Part shown: piece by piece, positions 46,789 through 58,232 of the stretch
Numbering within the stretch: the stretch's first letter is position 1
Layout: every line of letters starts with the position of its first letter
Source: Tachypleus tridentatus
Taxonomy: Eukaryota > Arthropoda > Merostomata > Xiphosura > Limulidae
Assembly: GCF_004210375.1 (NCBI RefSeq)
Contig: NC_134830.1
Location: forward strand, 168,771,874-168,835,873
Reading direction: 5' to 3'
DNA length: 64,000 bases
The notes under the pieces: generated by a model
The model's database searches: none
The model's input: only the letters and a program-made list of their open reading frames with translations
What the model was told of the DNA's origin: nothing
Position numbers and translations under genes: made by a program

Positions 46789-46850
46789 CAGTGACTTTTT
46801 AAACTTTCGTTCGAGGGCACCCTTCAAGCTGTACTTCGAAAGGTTGTATA
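46789..46850 (+). mobile_element. hAT-like transposon end fragment
   Basis: CAGTGACTTTTTAAACTTTC then TCGAGGGCACCCTTC resembles the common hAT terminal motif (CAGTGRTTTYYAAACT...GGCACCC). No opposite end was found. Confidence 0.35.
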
Positions 46851-46865
46851 TTAGCGGAAAAGGAA

Positions 46866-46980
46866 TGTGTGTGTTTACTTACAACATAGCCACATCGGGA
46901 TATCTGCTGTGTCTACCGAGAGGAATCGAATCCCTTATTTGAGCGTTGTAAATCCGTGGACTCATTGCTTGTAAAGGAAG
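46866..46980 (-). mobile_element. SINE-B copy, diverged
   Basis: TTACAACATAGCCACATCGGG, GTCTACCGAGAGGAATCGAA and GAGCGTTGTAAATCCGTGG are the reversed body, B-box and anticodon side; the A-box end is lost. Confidence 0.65.
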
Positions 46981-47576
46981 TGACAACATACTGTATAGAT
47001 CTCACTGCTGTTCAAAGAAATGATAAAAAAAAACAGATGGCTTTCGAATAAAAGAGTTTGAAAATTTGGTCTAATATATTCGTACACGTTTGTGTTGAAT
47101 AGTCAAGTAAAACTGAGATATTTTTACTTATGACACACATTACATTACATTTAATTCAACTGTTCCAAATGGTAATTGTTAAGATTGCGGTTAACTTATT
47201 TAAAACTTGTCGTTGAAGACCTTGGCATATTTGAATTTGGGTCTTAAGATAACAAAGTTTGCTGCACAAATTAAATTATAAATGTTTCATTCGTTCAGTG
47301 TTCTTTTATCATGCTTTGTTGTATGTATGTTGCAGTGAACGAGCTTGTAGGTCTGTATTTTTCACTTTGGATTTATTATTGTACGTTGGTAATTACAATA
47401 AATAACGTTTTCAGCCGTTAGTTCATGTTTCTATGAAACATAATAGTTTCTAATAGCTACCTTTCTACTGAAACGTTTTCGCAACTAAAATGCTAAGTTA
47501 TATATATTGTTTACGTTGTCGAGAATGACACGCTATGACCAAACATAATTAACAGATTAACCTTTATATGACATTA

Positions 47577-47845
47577 GGCTCGGCATGGCCAGGTGGTTAA
47601 AGCGCTCGACTCGTAATCCCAGGGTCACGGTTTGAATCCCCGTCATACCAAACATGCACGCCATTTCAGCCGTTGGGGCGTCATAATGTTCGGTCAATCC
47701 CACTATTCTTCAGTAAAAAATAGTTCAAGACTTGGCAGTAGGAGGTAATGACTATCTGCCTTCCCTCTAGTCTTGCACTGCAAAATTAGGGATGACTAGC
47801 GCAGATAGCCCTCCTGTAGCTTTGTGCGAAATATTAAAAACATAA
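47577..47845 (+). mobile_element. Thr-SINE copy, full length
   Basis: GGCTCGGCATGGCCAGGTGG to GTGCGAAATATTAAAAACAT; moderately diverged. Confidence 0.85.
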
Positions 47846-48004
47846 ATATCTATTGTCACGATTTTCCTGAAACTCTAAGGTAGCTATAGCACAGTAATTA
47901 GAAAACAAGTTAACTAAATATTTCAGCCAACGTTTCTTGTACTACAAGCCCTAGTAAAGCCCATGAAATATTAGCTGAAAGGGAAAATTTTATATTCTTC
48001 TCTG

Positions 48005-48163
48005 CAGTGGCGAACGTAAGGTAGTGTGGACCCAGGAGCTAATCATTTTTGTGGGCCTAACTTCCCACGTAATTTTACATAGAATAAAATTATCAATGGG
48101 CCCCGTTAAAACCATAGGTCTTGAGACTGAGTCTCCACTAGCCCCTACTTAAATACGCCACTA
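48005..48163. mobile_element. short hAT-like non-autonomous element (MITE)
   Basis: The ends CAGTGGCGAACGTAAGGTAG and (inverted) TAGTGGCGTATTTAAGTAGG form imperfect terminal inverted repeats around 125 bases that contain GTGGGCCTAACTTCC and ATGGGCCCC. AGTGGCG(T)A ends are typical of hAT elements. The 8-bp flanks (CTTCTCTG, ATTTTCTG) agree only partly. Confidence 0.45.
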
Positions 48164-48540
48164 ATTTTCTGGATGTTTTTAAAGGTAATTTTTCTGACTT
48201 TATCGTCAAAAAAATACTTCATGTGTCATTATATCACAGATACCCCATATGTCGTTATATGTCTAAATACCTCCAGTATACAGATTAAACTTTGAAAACA
48301 ACAAAATGGACATCATTGTTATCATACTACACTATAAAATCACTATGGATAAGATAGTACGTAGTCTTCACAATTCTATGTTTCTTTTACTGCAAATAAA
48401 CTGACATATAAAATAAAATTATTTTATGAATTGTGTGTATAATTTTCTCAGAAAAAAATATGTTCTCAGTTCGTTTCTCTAAGTAATCCCCGGATGTTCA
48501 ACCCAATACGAAAAGCACTCTTCAAAGATTGATTGGGTTA

Positions 48541-48802
48541 GGTTTGAATTTCATGCAAAGCTATACGAGAGCTATCTGTGCTAGCCGTCTGTAATTTATC
48601 AGTGTAAGACTAGAGGAAAGGCAGCTTGTCATCACCACCCACCGACAACTTTTGGGCTATCCTTTTACCAACGAATAGAGGGATTGACCGTCACATTAAA
48701 ACGCCCTCGACTTAAAGGGCGAGCGTATTTGGTGTGATGGGGATTCGAACCTTCGCTCCCAGATTACGTGTCGAGTACCTTAACCACCTGGCCTTGCTGA
48801 GC
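48541..48802 (-). mobile_element. Thr-SINE copy with perfect 12-bp target-site duplication
   Basis: CTCTTCAAAGAT at 48518-48529 and 48804-48815 flanks the element plus a short GATTGGGTTA tail stretch. Confidence 0.9.
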
Positions 48803-48924
48803 CCTCTTCAAAGATGAGGCTCTTTGAGCGGTTGTTTCTCAGTAAATTTTAATTGCAAATAATTTTTAATCACCTAAAGATTTGTATGTGTTATAACAAA
48901 AATATTTGGTTTGTATTCTTCATC

Positions 48925-49176
48925 CACGTGGGGAATCAACCCCCCTCCTCTCAGACTATAACGTTAAAAATTCGTAAATTTACCGTTATCTTACCGGGTG
49001 GACTATCTAATGAAAGTTTTTGCTTGTTTGTCGTTTAGCAAAAAGCTACACGCTGGGCTAATCTAATCAAATAATAGGTTTGGACATCATATTATAACGT
49101 CCTAACGACTGAAGTAAAAATATGTTTGGTGAGAAGATTCGAATCAGCGACTAATATATCGGGCCATACCAAGCCT
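48925..49176 (-). mobile_element. SINE-B relic followed by degenerate Thr-SINE
   Basis: About 48925-49000 resembles a reversed SINE-B (GGGGAATCAACCCCCC, CTTACCGGGTGG). 49017-49176 is a Thr-SINE with a large central loss (GCAAAAAGCTACACGCTGGGC, CATCATATTATAACGTCC, ATATGTTTGGTG). Confidence 0.5.
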
Positions 49177-49396
49177 GTCTCACGTACAGTACTTGTACCT
49201 ACACAAGGGGAATCTTCAATACTCTAAAGAAAACACCAAGTAAAACTTAGATCTCTATAACTTTCTTTATGTTAGTGATTTTATTTACCGAAAGAAGGAC
49301 TTCAATAACGGAAGGTGAAAAAAAAAAATCCAAGTATTCGTTATATTTTATATACTTATGACTTAAAACACACGAGGGTTCGTTTCGGTACAGAAA

Positions 49397-49650
49397 GGCC
49401 CGGCATGGCCAGATGGTTGGGGCGACCGACTCGTAATCTGAGGGTCGCGGGTTCGATTCCACGTTACACCAAACATTCTCGCCCTTTCAACCGTGGGGGC
49501 GTTATATTGTGACGGTCAATCCCACTATTCTTTGGTAATAGAGTAGCTCAATAGTTGGCGGTGGGTGAGTATGACTAGCTGCCTTCTCTCTAGTCTTGCA
49601 CTGCTAAATTATGGACGGTTAGCTTTGCGCGGAATTCAAACAAACCAAAC
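49397..49650 (+). mobile_element. Thr-SINE copy, near full length
   Basis: Complete promoter with B-box GGTTCGATTCCAC. A deletion near the 3' end joins ATGGACGGTTAGC to TTTGCGCGGAATTC. Confidence 0.85.
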
Positions 49651-49697
49651 CAATCGATAACTCCTGACAAAGCAAATTATTGAGGTGATAAAAATAC

Positions 49698-49797
49698 ATG
49701 TGTGTGTGTGTGTGTTTCATAGCAAAGTTAGATCTGCTGTGTGCACAGAATGGAATCGAACCTCTAATCTTAGCGTTGTAAATCAGTAGAATCACCA
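49698..49797 (-). mobile_element. SINE-B copy, diverged
   Basis: GTGTGTGTGTGTG tail, ATAGCAAAGTTAGATCTGCTG and GAATCGAACCTCTAATCTTAGCG are recognisable; the A-box part is lost. Confidence 0.65.
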
Positions 49798-49969
49798 CAG
49801 ATAAATGTAACAGAAATGAAGATAATATTTTAAAATAATTAACGATTTGGAGCAACTAAATTTTATGCACATGATTGATTTATTAAGAGTAATTAGTTAA
49901 TTATGGGTTTGATTGTTAACAAGTACAAAGAGATAATTAGCTAATTTTACGGTTTCTGTACAAGTAGAG

Positions 49970-51440
49970 GCAGTTTAGTGTTAGCTCCATTGGCCTTGCA
50001 ATGATCTTAAACAAATTAGGTTAAGAAATGACGCAACTTCTCTTGAGGCATGTTCGAAAATATTAGACTTAATATGGGTTCTTAGATTATCATGTTTTTT
50101 TTCTCTTGCTTCATCAATCTGTCTTTTCATTTTTTAGTTGGACTGATATCGCCTTGCCGAGAGAAAGGGGAGGCAAATATATGATGGTTGTAAATCAGAA
50201 AGTGAGTCCTTAAATCTAAAGATAGACTGCAGTTGGGTTTAAACTTACATATAATCTCTATTTCTGGGCACATCGTCTTTAGTGATATTTATTATTACTG
50301 ATATGTGTCCTGGAAAATAAACTGGATTGTTAGAGTGAATAAAGTTTTTAAAGATGGTACTAGTGTCATCAACATATTTGCGACGACCAAGAGGTTTAAA
50401 ATGTTGCGAGATATTTTCCAACCACAAAAACATAAAAAAATATATATTGTTCATTGATGGTGCAAATCGTAAAACCTTGGTGACACAATCGATCTGATCC
50501 TAATGTCTTCAATGAAGTTAGATTCCTCAACTGTTAGATTCTTTAAGTACAGAAAAATCTGACTTGGGAATAGCTGCATTGTTAGACATATCGTTGTGAA
50601 TCAAGTTAGCACTGAGCTGTTCTGTCGCTTCTAACGGTATATTTCTATATAACGATTCAACATTAAAACTAAATTGGGCCAGGTGGTTAAGGCACTCGAC
50701 TCTTCATCCGAGTATCGCGGGTTCGAATGCCTGTCGCACCAAACATGCTCGCCCTTTCAGCCGTGGCGGTGTTATAATGTTCTGATCAATCCAACTACTC
50801 TTTGATAAAAGACCAGCTCAAAAGCTGGCCGTTGATGGTGATGAATAGTTGTCTCCCTTCTAGTCTTACACTGGTAAATTAGGGACAGCTAATACAAATA
50901 AATCTCGTGTAGCTTGCTGCGAAATTAAAAACACAAACAAACAAAATTAATTTAAAGCACATAGTCATATAAAACTTCAACATCTGTATTTCTTGATACA
51001 ATGTAACTCCCTCCTTTGTGAGGAACTTTTTTCAGAAATACAACTAAAAAAAAAAAAACAGTTCAAGCATGGTTGTAAGCTCCAATATTATAACGACTTA
51101 TAAACTGTAAGTCGATCGTAGAATGTTTCTGGATAATTACATGACGATCTAACATCCAAATTCTACCATTAATTACGCATATTTTCAATAAACACGTTTC
51201 AATTTATCTTCTCTTTGTATAGTGCCACAAATTTAGCAATCACGTAAGGCATCTATAACTTTCTTTAAACAATCATTTTATCTGGTATGGATAATTTTGT
51301 TTCTCCTATCGGGTTTAAGAGTCACAACAGCCTCATTTTTTAATTTAAACCCTCTGAGACCTGGAATCAGTGTTAATAGAGCTTGTAATAAACTGTTTCT
51401 ACCTTTAAAGAACTGTTGTTTTATAGACGCAAGTTCAGAA
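49970..51440 (-). pseudogene. Penelope-like retroelement remnant interrupted by a Thr-SINE
   Basis: Minus strand, in order: EAVVTLKPDRRNK (about 51345-51300, the entry motif of the RT); a disrupted stretch; the inserted Thr-SINE; SFNVESLYRNIPLEA (about 50670-50625, the FDV..L..NIP motif); then RRKYVDDTSTIF with YVDD at 50376-50365. Further 3', a KSNIFEHASRE-like stretch (about 50060) may be the end of a GIY-YIG domain. Frameshifts and stops occur throughout. Order, spacing and the YVDD context fit Penelope-like elements better than LINEs. Confidence 0.65.
50677..50945 (+). mobile_element. Thr-SINE copy inside a Penelope-like remnant
   Basis: Lacks the first ~12 bases of the consensus (starts GGGCCAGGTGGTTAAGG); B-box intact. 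It splits the RT region just upstream of the FDV-type motif, so it postdates that element. Confidence 0.85.
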
Positions 51441-51477
51441 TGTCATTGTTATAGATATAAACGATTAATTAAACAGT

Positions 51478-52080
51478 AGTACAGTTGCTAAAACACCTAA
51501 CTTATTAATTAAACAATAATATAGTTGCAGACAGGTATAAACAGCTGAATCAAACAATAGTGTACTTACAGACAGGTATAAACAGCTGTATCAAACAATA
51601 GTGTTCTTACAGACAGGTATAAACAGCTGTAACAAACAATAGTGTAGTTACCGACAGGTATAAACAGCTGTGTCAAACAATAATGTAGTTACAGACAGGT
51701 ATAAACAACTGTAACAAACAATAGTGTAGTTACCGACAGGTATAAACAGCTGTGTCAAACAATAGTGTAATTAGAGACAGGTATAAACAACTGTAACAAA
51801 CAATAGTGTAATTAATGACGGGTATAAACAACTGTAACAAACAATAGTGTAATTAGAGACAGGTATAAACAACTGCAACAAACAATAGTGTAATTAGAGA
51901 CAGGTATAAACAACTGCAACAAACAATAGTGTAATTAATGACGGGTATAAACAGCTGTGTCAAACAATAGTGTAATTAGAGACAGGTATAAACAACTGTA
52001 ACAAACAATAGTGTAATTAATGACGGGTATAAACAACTGTAACAAACAATAGTGTAATTAATGACGGGTATAAACAATTC
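51478..52080. repeat. 41-bp minisatellite, about 14 copies
   Basis: Unit CAAACAATAGTGTAATTAGA, GACAGGTATAAACAACTGTAA. Two main variants alternate (ACAGCTGT versus ACAACTGT; TTAGAGACAGG versus TTAATGACGGG). The array abuts the Penelope-like remnant and degenerates at both ends. Confidence 0.9.
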
Positions 52081-52495
52081 ATTGAGCAACAGCACAGTTG
52101 ACAAGTAAAAATTATTAATTAAACAATAATACAATTGCTGAATGTATAATTAATTAAATAGTAGTACAGTTATAAACAATTAATTAAATGTGTTATTATT
52201 CGAAAACACTCAGGTTTCTGGGTCTTTTGAAGTCTGTTTGTTTTTATGATTTCTTGTATTAGTTATTTCGTCAAAACATAATACACGAACTCTTAGTTCA
52301 TGAATGGTGATGTCGTTAACTGATATGTTCAAGTATTTAGTAATATATAAATTGTTATCAGGTATGAAGAGTTACTGAGTGGCCGACATATCTAAATAAA
52401 CGTAAAGAATAACTAGTAATACATCTCACTAGGTATAAAATTTAACCACCCGCACTGCTTAACAGTATTGTCTTGTCTGTCATTCACTCAGCAGG

Positions 52496-52778
52496 GGCCT
52501 GGCATGGCCAAGCGTGTTAAGGCGTGCGACTCGTAATCTGAGGGTCGCGGGTTCGAATCCTCGTCGCGCCAAGCATGCTCGCCCTTTCAGCCGTGGGGGC
52601 GTTATAAAGTGACGGTCAATCCCACTATTCGTTGGTAAAAGAGTAGCCCAAGAGTTGGCGGTGGGTGGTGATGGCTAGCTGCCTTCCCTCTAGTCTTACA
52701 CTGCTAAATTAGGGACGGCTAGCACAGATAGCCATCGAGTAGCTTTGTGCGAAATTCAAAAACAAACAAACAAACAAA
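52496..52778 (+). mobile_element. Thr-SINE reference copy with 11-bp target-site duplication
   Basis: The cleanest full-length copy here: GGCCTGGCATGGCCAAGCG, CTCGTAAT (tRNA-Thr CGT anticodon loop), GGTTCGAATCC, CCCTTTCAGCCGTGGGGGCG, GCGGTGGGTGGTGATGGC, and an (AAAC)n tail. CACTCAGCAGG (52485-52495) and CACTCAGTAGG (52779-52789) flank it. Confidence 0.93.
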
Positions 52779-52789
52779 CACTCAGTAGG

Positions 52790-54099
52790 CAAAAATGACG
52801 TCACATAATGAACACTATACGTTGTTGTTTGTACTCTTGTGATTCAGTAAAACGTACGCATTCCACTGATCACGAGAACAAGTACGCATTCTTTAAACTA
52901 CAATAAAACTTGGTATACTATCGAAAGATTTGAATAATCACTGAATAAGTGTGTGTGATGATATAATTGGAACATGAGCCAGTCAAAGAAAAAAAAAATA
53001 TATATATATATGGTGCGGATAGATTTGGAATATAATCTTAAAATATCGGCTATTGGAAGAAATAACAATAACATTTTTCCCCATTAACATAATATTTTAT
53101 TTCAAAATAAAAGGATTCGAATACCGTAGAAAATAGTGCAAATTTGGTAATTTACGTTACTTGATAAATTATTATATCAAATTGCTGATATTTCGAAGTC
53201 TGCAAATGTTTAGAAATGTGCAAATAGCATGAGCTAATCCCCATATCAGGTGGAGGAAGCTGTTACTGTGCATCTTCTCGTGAGAAACATAAAATATAAT
53301 AACCATAAACTTGAAAAATGTCCATTATATCGCAAACCTTTTCCCATTAAGTTCTGATACGTCATATTTCCTTCCTTACCATTCCTAACGTTTACTGTTA
53401 AATTATGCACTCTATTTGGTTATTAATACGATTGCTCCAATACCTATAAGCCTAGATATATTCCAAGTTATCCTGTAGTGTTGAATATACTACAGATCGT
53501 AATTTTCGAAAGAGTTATTTAAAGTAATTACAATATTCTAAACGGATAAAAAATTATAAACCAGCTATTGGTGCAGCATTATTCTTATTTTCTGCAATCT
53601 TTATCAATGCTAAAAAATAATGTAATTCTTAACATTTTAATGCGTAAATTTTAACCTTTCAACATGAAATTCTTAACATTTTTAACATGCAATTCCTAAC
53701 TTTTTAACATGCAATTCTTAACCTTTCACAAAGTAAACTCTAATTATATATTTCTGTTGCGAAAAGCTAGGATGAGTAAATATTAGTGGCAAAAATTTGT
53801 TGAAAGGTTAATATAAGCGAAAAAACTGCATTTTTCTTTGAGTATCTCGTTACTTTATTATATATTTTCTTTTTGTTGTTTTTTGTAAAATATCCCCCTA
53901 AGTTACTCTCTCTGGATATAAAATTAACTTTATTTTCATTTTAAAATTATAGTATCCTTGAACTACCAGATTAAAATCTCTAAAATCATAAACCATATTC
54001 GAAAAATTACTAGGCTATTAAACTGTGATGCCAAAAACTACAGGAGAAAAAATTACTAAAATATAAATCTGTAACGTGATTAACCATGTGAGGAAATTT
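52790..54099. other. 1.3 kb, no gene; small AT-rich repeats
   Basis: Contains an (AT)n run near 52999 and, at about 53615-53725, four loose ~27-bp units of the type AACATGCAATTCTTAACCTTT. Nothing else was recognised. Confidence 0.5.
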
Positions 54100-54222
54100 T
54101 TTTGTTTGTTCTTAAGCCTAAAACCACACAATCGGTTATCTGTGTTGTGCTTATCACAGGTGTCGAAACTCAGGTTTTAGTGTTATAAGCCTAGTAATTT
54201 ACAGCTCACCAACTGGCATTAA
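54100..54222 (-). mobile_element. SINE-C copy
   Basis: TTTGTTCTTAAGCCTAAAACCACACAATCGG, TATCTGTGTTGTGCTTATCAC and the weak promoter half (GGTTTTAGTGTTATAAGCC, CTCACCAACTGG). Confidence 0.5.
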
Positions 54223-55028
54223 ACATTACACTAGCTTTTCCATCAAAGGGAAAACAAAAACCTATAGTTTTTATGACCTGGTTCTATATAGTAATTGTTA
54301 ATGCAAGTATAAGATTTGTTCCATGTTCGATAACCAAAACAGACTTATTCTATTCACACATTAATTTTTTAACTGAGTTTATGACGGAATAAAAATGGAG
54401 TGCATAGTCCATTAGACGAGAATTTAACTGAAACTGAGGTAAGCTTTTACCGTAATTGTAAGTCACAATTATGTCGAACACACGTTTATTCTAGTTAACA
54501 AAGAAAAATATTTACTCTCTGTTAGAAGCCTAAAGTGTGTTTCCTTCCGTACATTAGTGAATGTGGAGAAATTGGTTAGAAAAACAAAAGTGAAATGAAA
54601 ACAATGTGTCTTTTATTATCTTGCGTAAAATAAAGCAATTTCTTTGTAACTGCACTTTATAATACAATAAATTAAACAAGTTAATAAGGTCAACCCTTAA
54701 AGGTTAAAATGTGGTAATAATTAATTGATAAATTACACTCTAATATGTCGCTATTGCATTACCAAAACGTCTTTTTTAACTTTGGTTCTATGAATAAATG
54801 TGTTGCTTTCTCTTATAATTCGAAAAAGATATGTGGTTTCTAGCACACTAACATGGGTCTACAAATACGAATCGTATTCATTTAGTGCAATTACCTGTTA
54901 CCATACGACCAGACACAAGAAAGAAATGAATATCGTCAGTGAGCCTTTCTTTATCGAAAACAAACATTTCTTAGACGGTTATACATCATTTGTATACAAT
55001 ATAACATATCACAGACCAATTACAGCAA

Positions 55029-55034
55029 TTTATT
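55029..55034 (-). terminator. possible polyadenylation signal of the Spatzle-like gene
   Basis: AATAAA on the minus strand about 15 bases after the stop codon. Unusually close, so a later signal (for example near 54612) may be the one used. Confidence 0.25.
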
Positions 55035-55048
55035 CATGGAAATTGTTT

Positions 55049-55292
55049 TTAAACAATCCCGCTAGAGGGCTCTCCAGAAGTCTGATGAATTGTTACAAAC
55101 TTTCTTCTATACTCTGGCGATACAGTAACATAACACGTGCAGCAAGAAGGAAAACGGAAATTTTCTTTATAAGGTTCCCTGTCTTCAGGCTTTATAGCTA
55201 AAAGGGTCTTGAAAGCATACCGTTGTCGACAAAAACTTCGGTACCCTAACGGGAGGTTGTCGCTGACGTACCTGCACGATCCCCCGTCGTCT
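55049..55292 (-). CDS. spz: Spatzle-like Toll ligand, last exon (cystine knot, C-terminal half)
   Basis: After a TTTTTCCCTTAATTAG acceptor, one base completes a codon (CA+A, Gln) and 80 codons follow to a TAA... stop at 55051-55049. It carries SCRYVSDNLPLGYRSFCRQR and, later, FRFPSCCTCYV: five cysteines (positions 6, 21, 50, 51, 53 of this exon part) in the spacing of the Spatzle cystine knot, including the hallmark FPSCC.C. With two cysteines in the preceding exon this makes the canonical seven. A 25-residue basic/polar tail follows. Secreted, dimeric Toll-receptor ligand by family knowledge. The plus-strand frame over the same bases is a shadow. Confidence 0.9.
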
Positions 55293-55649
55293 CTAATTAA
55301 GGGAAAAACAAATCTCATTAAAGAACCAAGAGTGAAGCACTAAAAGAAACAGAAATATTAATTAGTGAGCATTTTGTTGACACGTGACGTCACGAAAATG
55401 CACGTCAGTTCCAACTTCACTTCCTAATGGCTTCCAGAAAACACTGTCACTTATTACTTTATTTGTAATCGTTACTTCAGTCGATTAGTTTTCTTGTTGC
55501 TTATTAAATATTCGTGTTTGTTCAGGCTATATTTATCTCTCGTCGTTTATAACTTCTTATTGTTAAATCCCATGTTCTCCTTTAGGTTTCAATGAATTCA
55601 CATCATTTGTAGAGAATGTTTATTGTTAAATGTTTATTAGGACCCCAAC

Positions 55650-55800
55650 TGCATTATTCAGAACAAACCTATACTTTATAGAACCAACAAAAGCCTGTGA
55701 AATATATGGTGGTAGTTTTCTTATCTTAACAACTTCCTCTATAGTAACACCATGGAAAGTAGACTAACAGTTTCTTAATATTACCATCATGCAAGACAAC
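55650..55800 (+). repeat. dispersed repeat, copy 2 of 2
   Basis: TTCAGAACAAACCTATACTTTATAGAACCAAC and following bases match the copy at 7243, in the same orientation. Boundaries are uncertain. Confidence 0.5.
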
Positions 55801-55954
55801 TGTATCAAGCATCATTATTTATGCTAATTGCTTAAGGTAATATTATGTGCTCCTAAACTCTCTTTAAATAGGATAATTTCATAAAATATACTAAAACTGT
55901 GCTGTAAGGTTGGCAGTGAAAAATCAGTAATAATTCTGCTTCTGTAGCTTCCCT

Positions 55955-56635
55955 TTGTTATTGTTTTTTTTTTTGTACTGGTGGGCCCTCATACTGCTAC
56001 TTCCTAGTCCTACTTTTAACTTAGCCTACTTTTTTCTGTGTATCATGTTTTTATTCTGGTGGACCCTCATACTGCTACTTCCTAGTCCTACTTTTAACTT
56101 ATCCTACTTTTTTTCTGTGTTCATGTTTTTGTACTGGTGGGCCCTCATACTGCTACTTCCTAGTCCTACTTTTAACTTATCCTACTTTTTTCTATGTGTT
56201 ATGTTTTTATTCCGGTGGACCCTCATACTGCTACTTCCTAGTCTTACTTTTAACTTATCCTACTTTTTTCTATGTGTTATGTTTTTGTTCTGGTGGACCC
56301 TCATACTGCTACTTCCTAGTCCAACTTTTAACTTATCCTACTTTTTTCTATGTGTTATGTTTTTATTCTGGTGGACCCTCATACTGCTACTTCCTAGTCC
56401 TACTTTTAACTTATCCTACTTTTTTCTATGTGTCATGTTTTTGTACTGGTGGGCCCTCATACTGCTACTTCCTAGTCCTACTTTTAACTTAGCCTACTTT
56501 TTTCTATGTGTTATGTTTTTGTTCTCGTGGACCCTCATACTGCTACTTCCTAGTCTTACTTTTAACTTAGCCTACTTTTTTCTATGTGTCATGTTTTTGT
56601 ACTGGTGGGCTCTCATGTTGCTACTTCCCAGATGA
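55955..56635. repeat. 78-bp minisatellite with a 226-residue hydrophobic open frame
   Basis: Nearly nine units containing GGTGGACCCTCATACTGCTA and CTTTTAACTTATCCTACTTT. The unit is 26 codons, so the plus strand stays open and repeats MFLFWWTLILLLPSPTFNL then a YFFLC run; each unit looks like one membrane-spanning segment. It lies in an intron of, and antisense to, the Spatzle-like gene. Without a promoter, a start context or homology I regard it as a satellite whose frame is kept by unit length, but it is worth testing. Confidence 0.85.
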
Positions 56636-57811
56636 ATGAGTAGACATTTGTTTCTAATAGTGGGGATAGAAATTTCCTTGACCGAGGAATCAGAAAAAGC
56701 TCCTCTCCCCCAGCGACTCAGTGATAAATCTGAGAGAGGACTTCTAATGCTAATAACTTGGTTGGGTGCCTGTGGTAAACATAGCATAAACTGGGTAGCT
56801 TTATGCTTAGGAACGTCATCTGTTCGAGTTGGGTATTTATCTGATTTCATTGTTTTATACGTCATGTCTTTAATGGTTACTCAATAAAGAAAGACGCCCG
56901 TTTAAGTTAGATGATTATGTTTGTTTGTTTTTTTCATTTTATAACGTTATATTTTATTTTAATATGCAGATGTACTTCGTAATAAATTTTCAGTTATTAA
57001 CATTAATTCCAGATCTTAGTGATTTCCGTGACTCATTGTATCTTACGATATTTTGCCTGTAAAGCTTCTTAGAATTTTTTCTGGTTTTTGATAACTTTCC
57101 ACACTGTGTCCCGGAGGGTTTCTACACAGCGTTTAAATGTACAAACGCGAAAAATATTTTTAAATCTGCATGTTTGTAGGAAGAGGGGTCGTACTTCCTG
57201 AAATACTAATTCTCATTGTACAAAGTTGAAATATTATACCCTAGACTCTGTATATGTCAGCCTAGAAACTAAACTTCGTTTCAAGGGTTTTAATTTGACC
57301 TTCATTTAAACGTGTGCGCGCACTAGATATTTAGATACATCTGAACACTTAAAGATCAGTGTCAATATATTTCCATTTTTTCTTCTACGTAATATAGCTA
57401 AATGTTACAAAATAGGTCAATTTCCTTTCCTTGAAAGGAACATATCTTTATAAGAGTAACAAATTTCTGTGCACAGTCAGTTTCTCCTTTCAAGAGAATC
57501 CAAAATTCATCTCTCCTTTGGTGAATTGAACTTATAACATAATGTACACTGTATGTATAAACATCGATTACCGAGAAAAAATAGAGGTGTATACATTCTG
57601 AGCAGTGTTTCCTTTAGATGTGACCGGTTTTTTTTTTCTCGAAAAATTGAGGTCTTACTGAAGATAAAGTAATCAGCGTTTATACGATAAAGAGGGTCAA
57701 TTTGAAGCCAAAAATAGATTTGTGAGGTAAGTGTTGTTTTCACTTCACAAAACTCGTATGACTTTGAAAGCGCTTAAACTGGGGATTTGCCTTTTTTTTT
57801 TTTGGTGGTGT

Positions 57812-58088
57812 TTAGTTTGGTTTGTTTTTAATTTCGCGCAAAGCTACTCGAGAGCTATCTGCGCTAGCCGTCCCTAATTTAGCAGTGTAAGACTAGAGAG
57901 AAGGCAACTAGTCATCACCACCCACCGCCAACTCTTGGACTACTCTTGCACCAACGAATAGTGGGATTGACCGTAAAATTATAACACCCCCACGGCTGAA
58001 AGGGCAAGCATGTATGGTGTAACGGGGAATCAAACCCGTGACCCTCAGATTACGAGTCGAATGCCCTAACCACCTGGCCATGCCGGGC
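57812..58088 (-). mobile_element. Thr-SINE copy, full length
   Basis: GTTTGTTTTTAATTTCGCGC to GGCCATGCCGGGC; close to consensus. Sits in the Spatzle-like intron. Confidence 0.9.
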
Positions 58089-58232
58089 ATGTCTGTTGAA
58101 TTATTGATATAATAATTGTAAGCTATAGCGTATAATACCATTACTATAGTTGTCATTTTTACATTCTATTAAATGGTATCTTACTGTGTAATTGAATTTC
58201 AGTATAATTTGCTATTATTTCCCCCATAGTCT

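Noticed and set aside
47920-48000. TTTCAGC...GCTGAAAG pairing near an ACGTTTCTTG motif, resembling Penelope-like ends
   Set aside because: Short, imperfect arms and no core motif.
52496-52580. tRNA-Thr-like sequences with good A and B boxes
   Set aside because: Every instance is followed by the SINE body and tail and has acceptor-stem mismatches; none is a free-standing tRNA gene.
54800-55201. 133-codon plus-strand open frame
   Set aside because: It overlaps the Spatzle-like last exon on the opposite strand and has no recognisable domain; a shadow.
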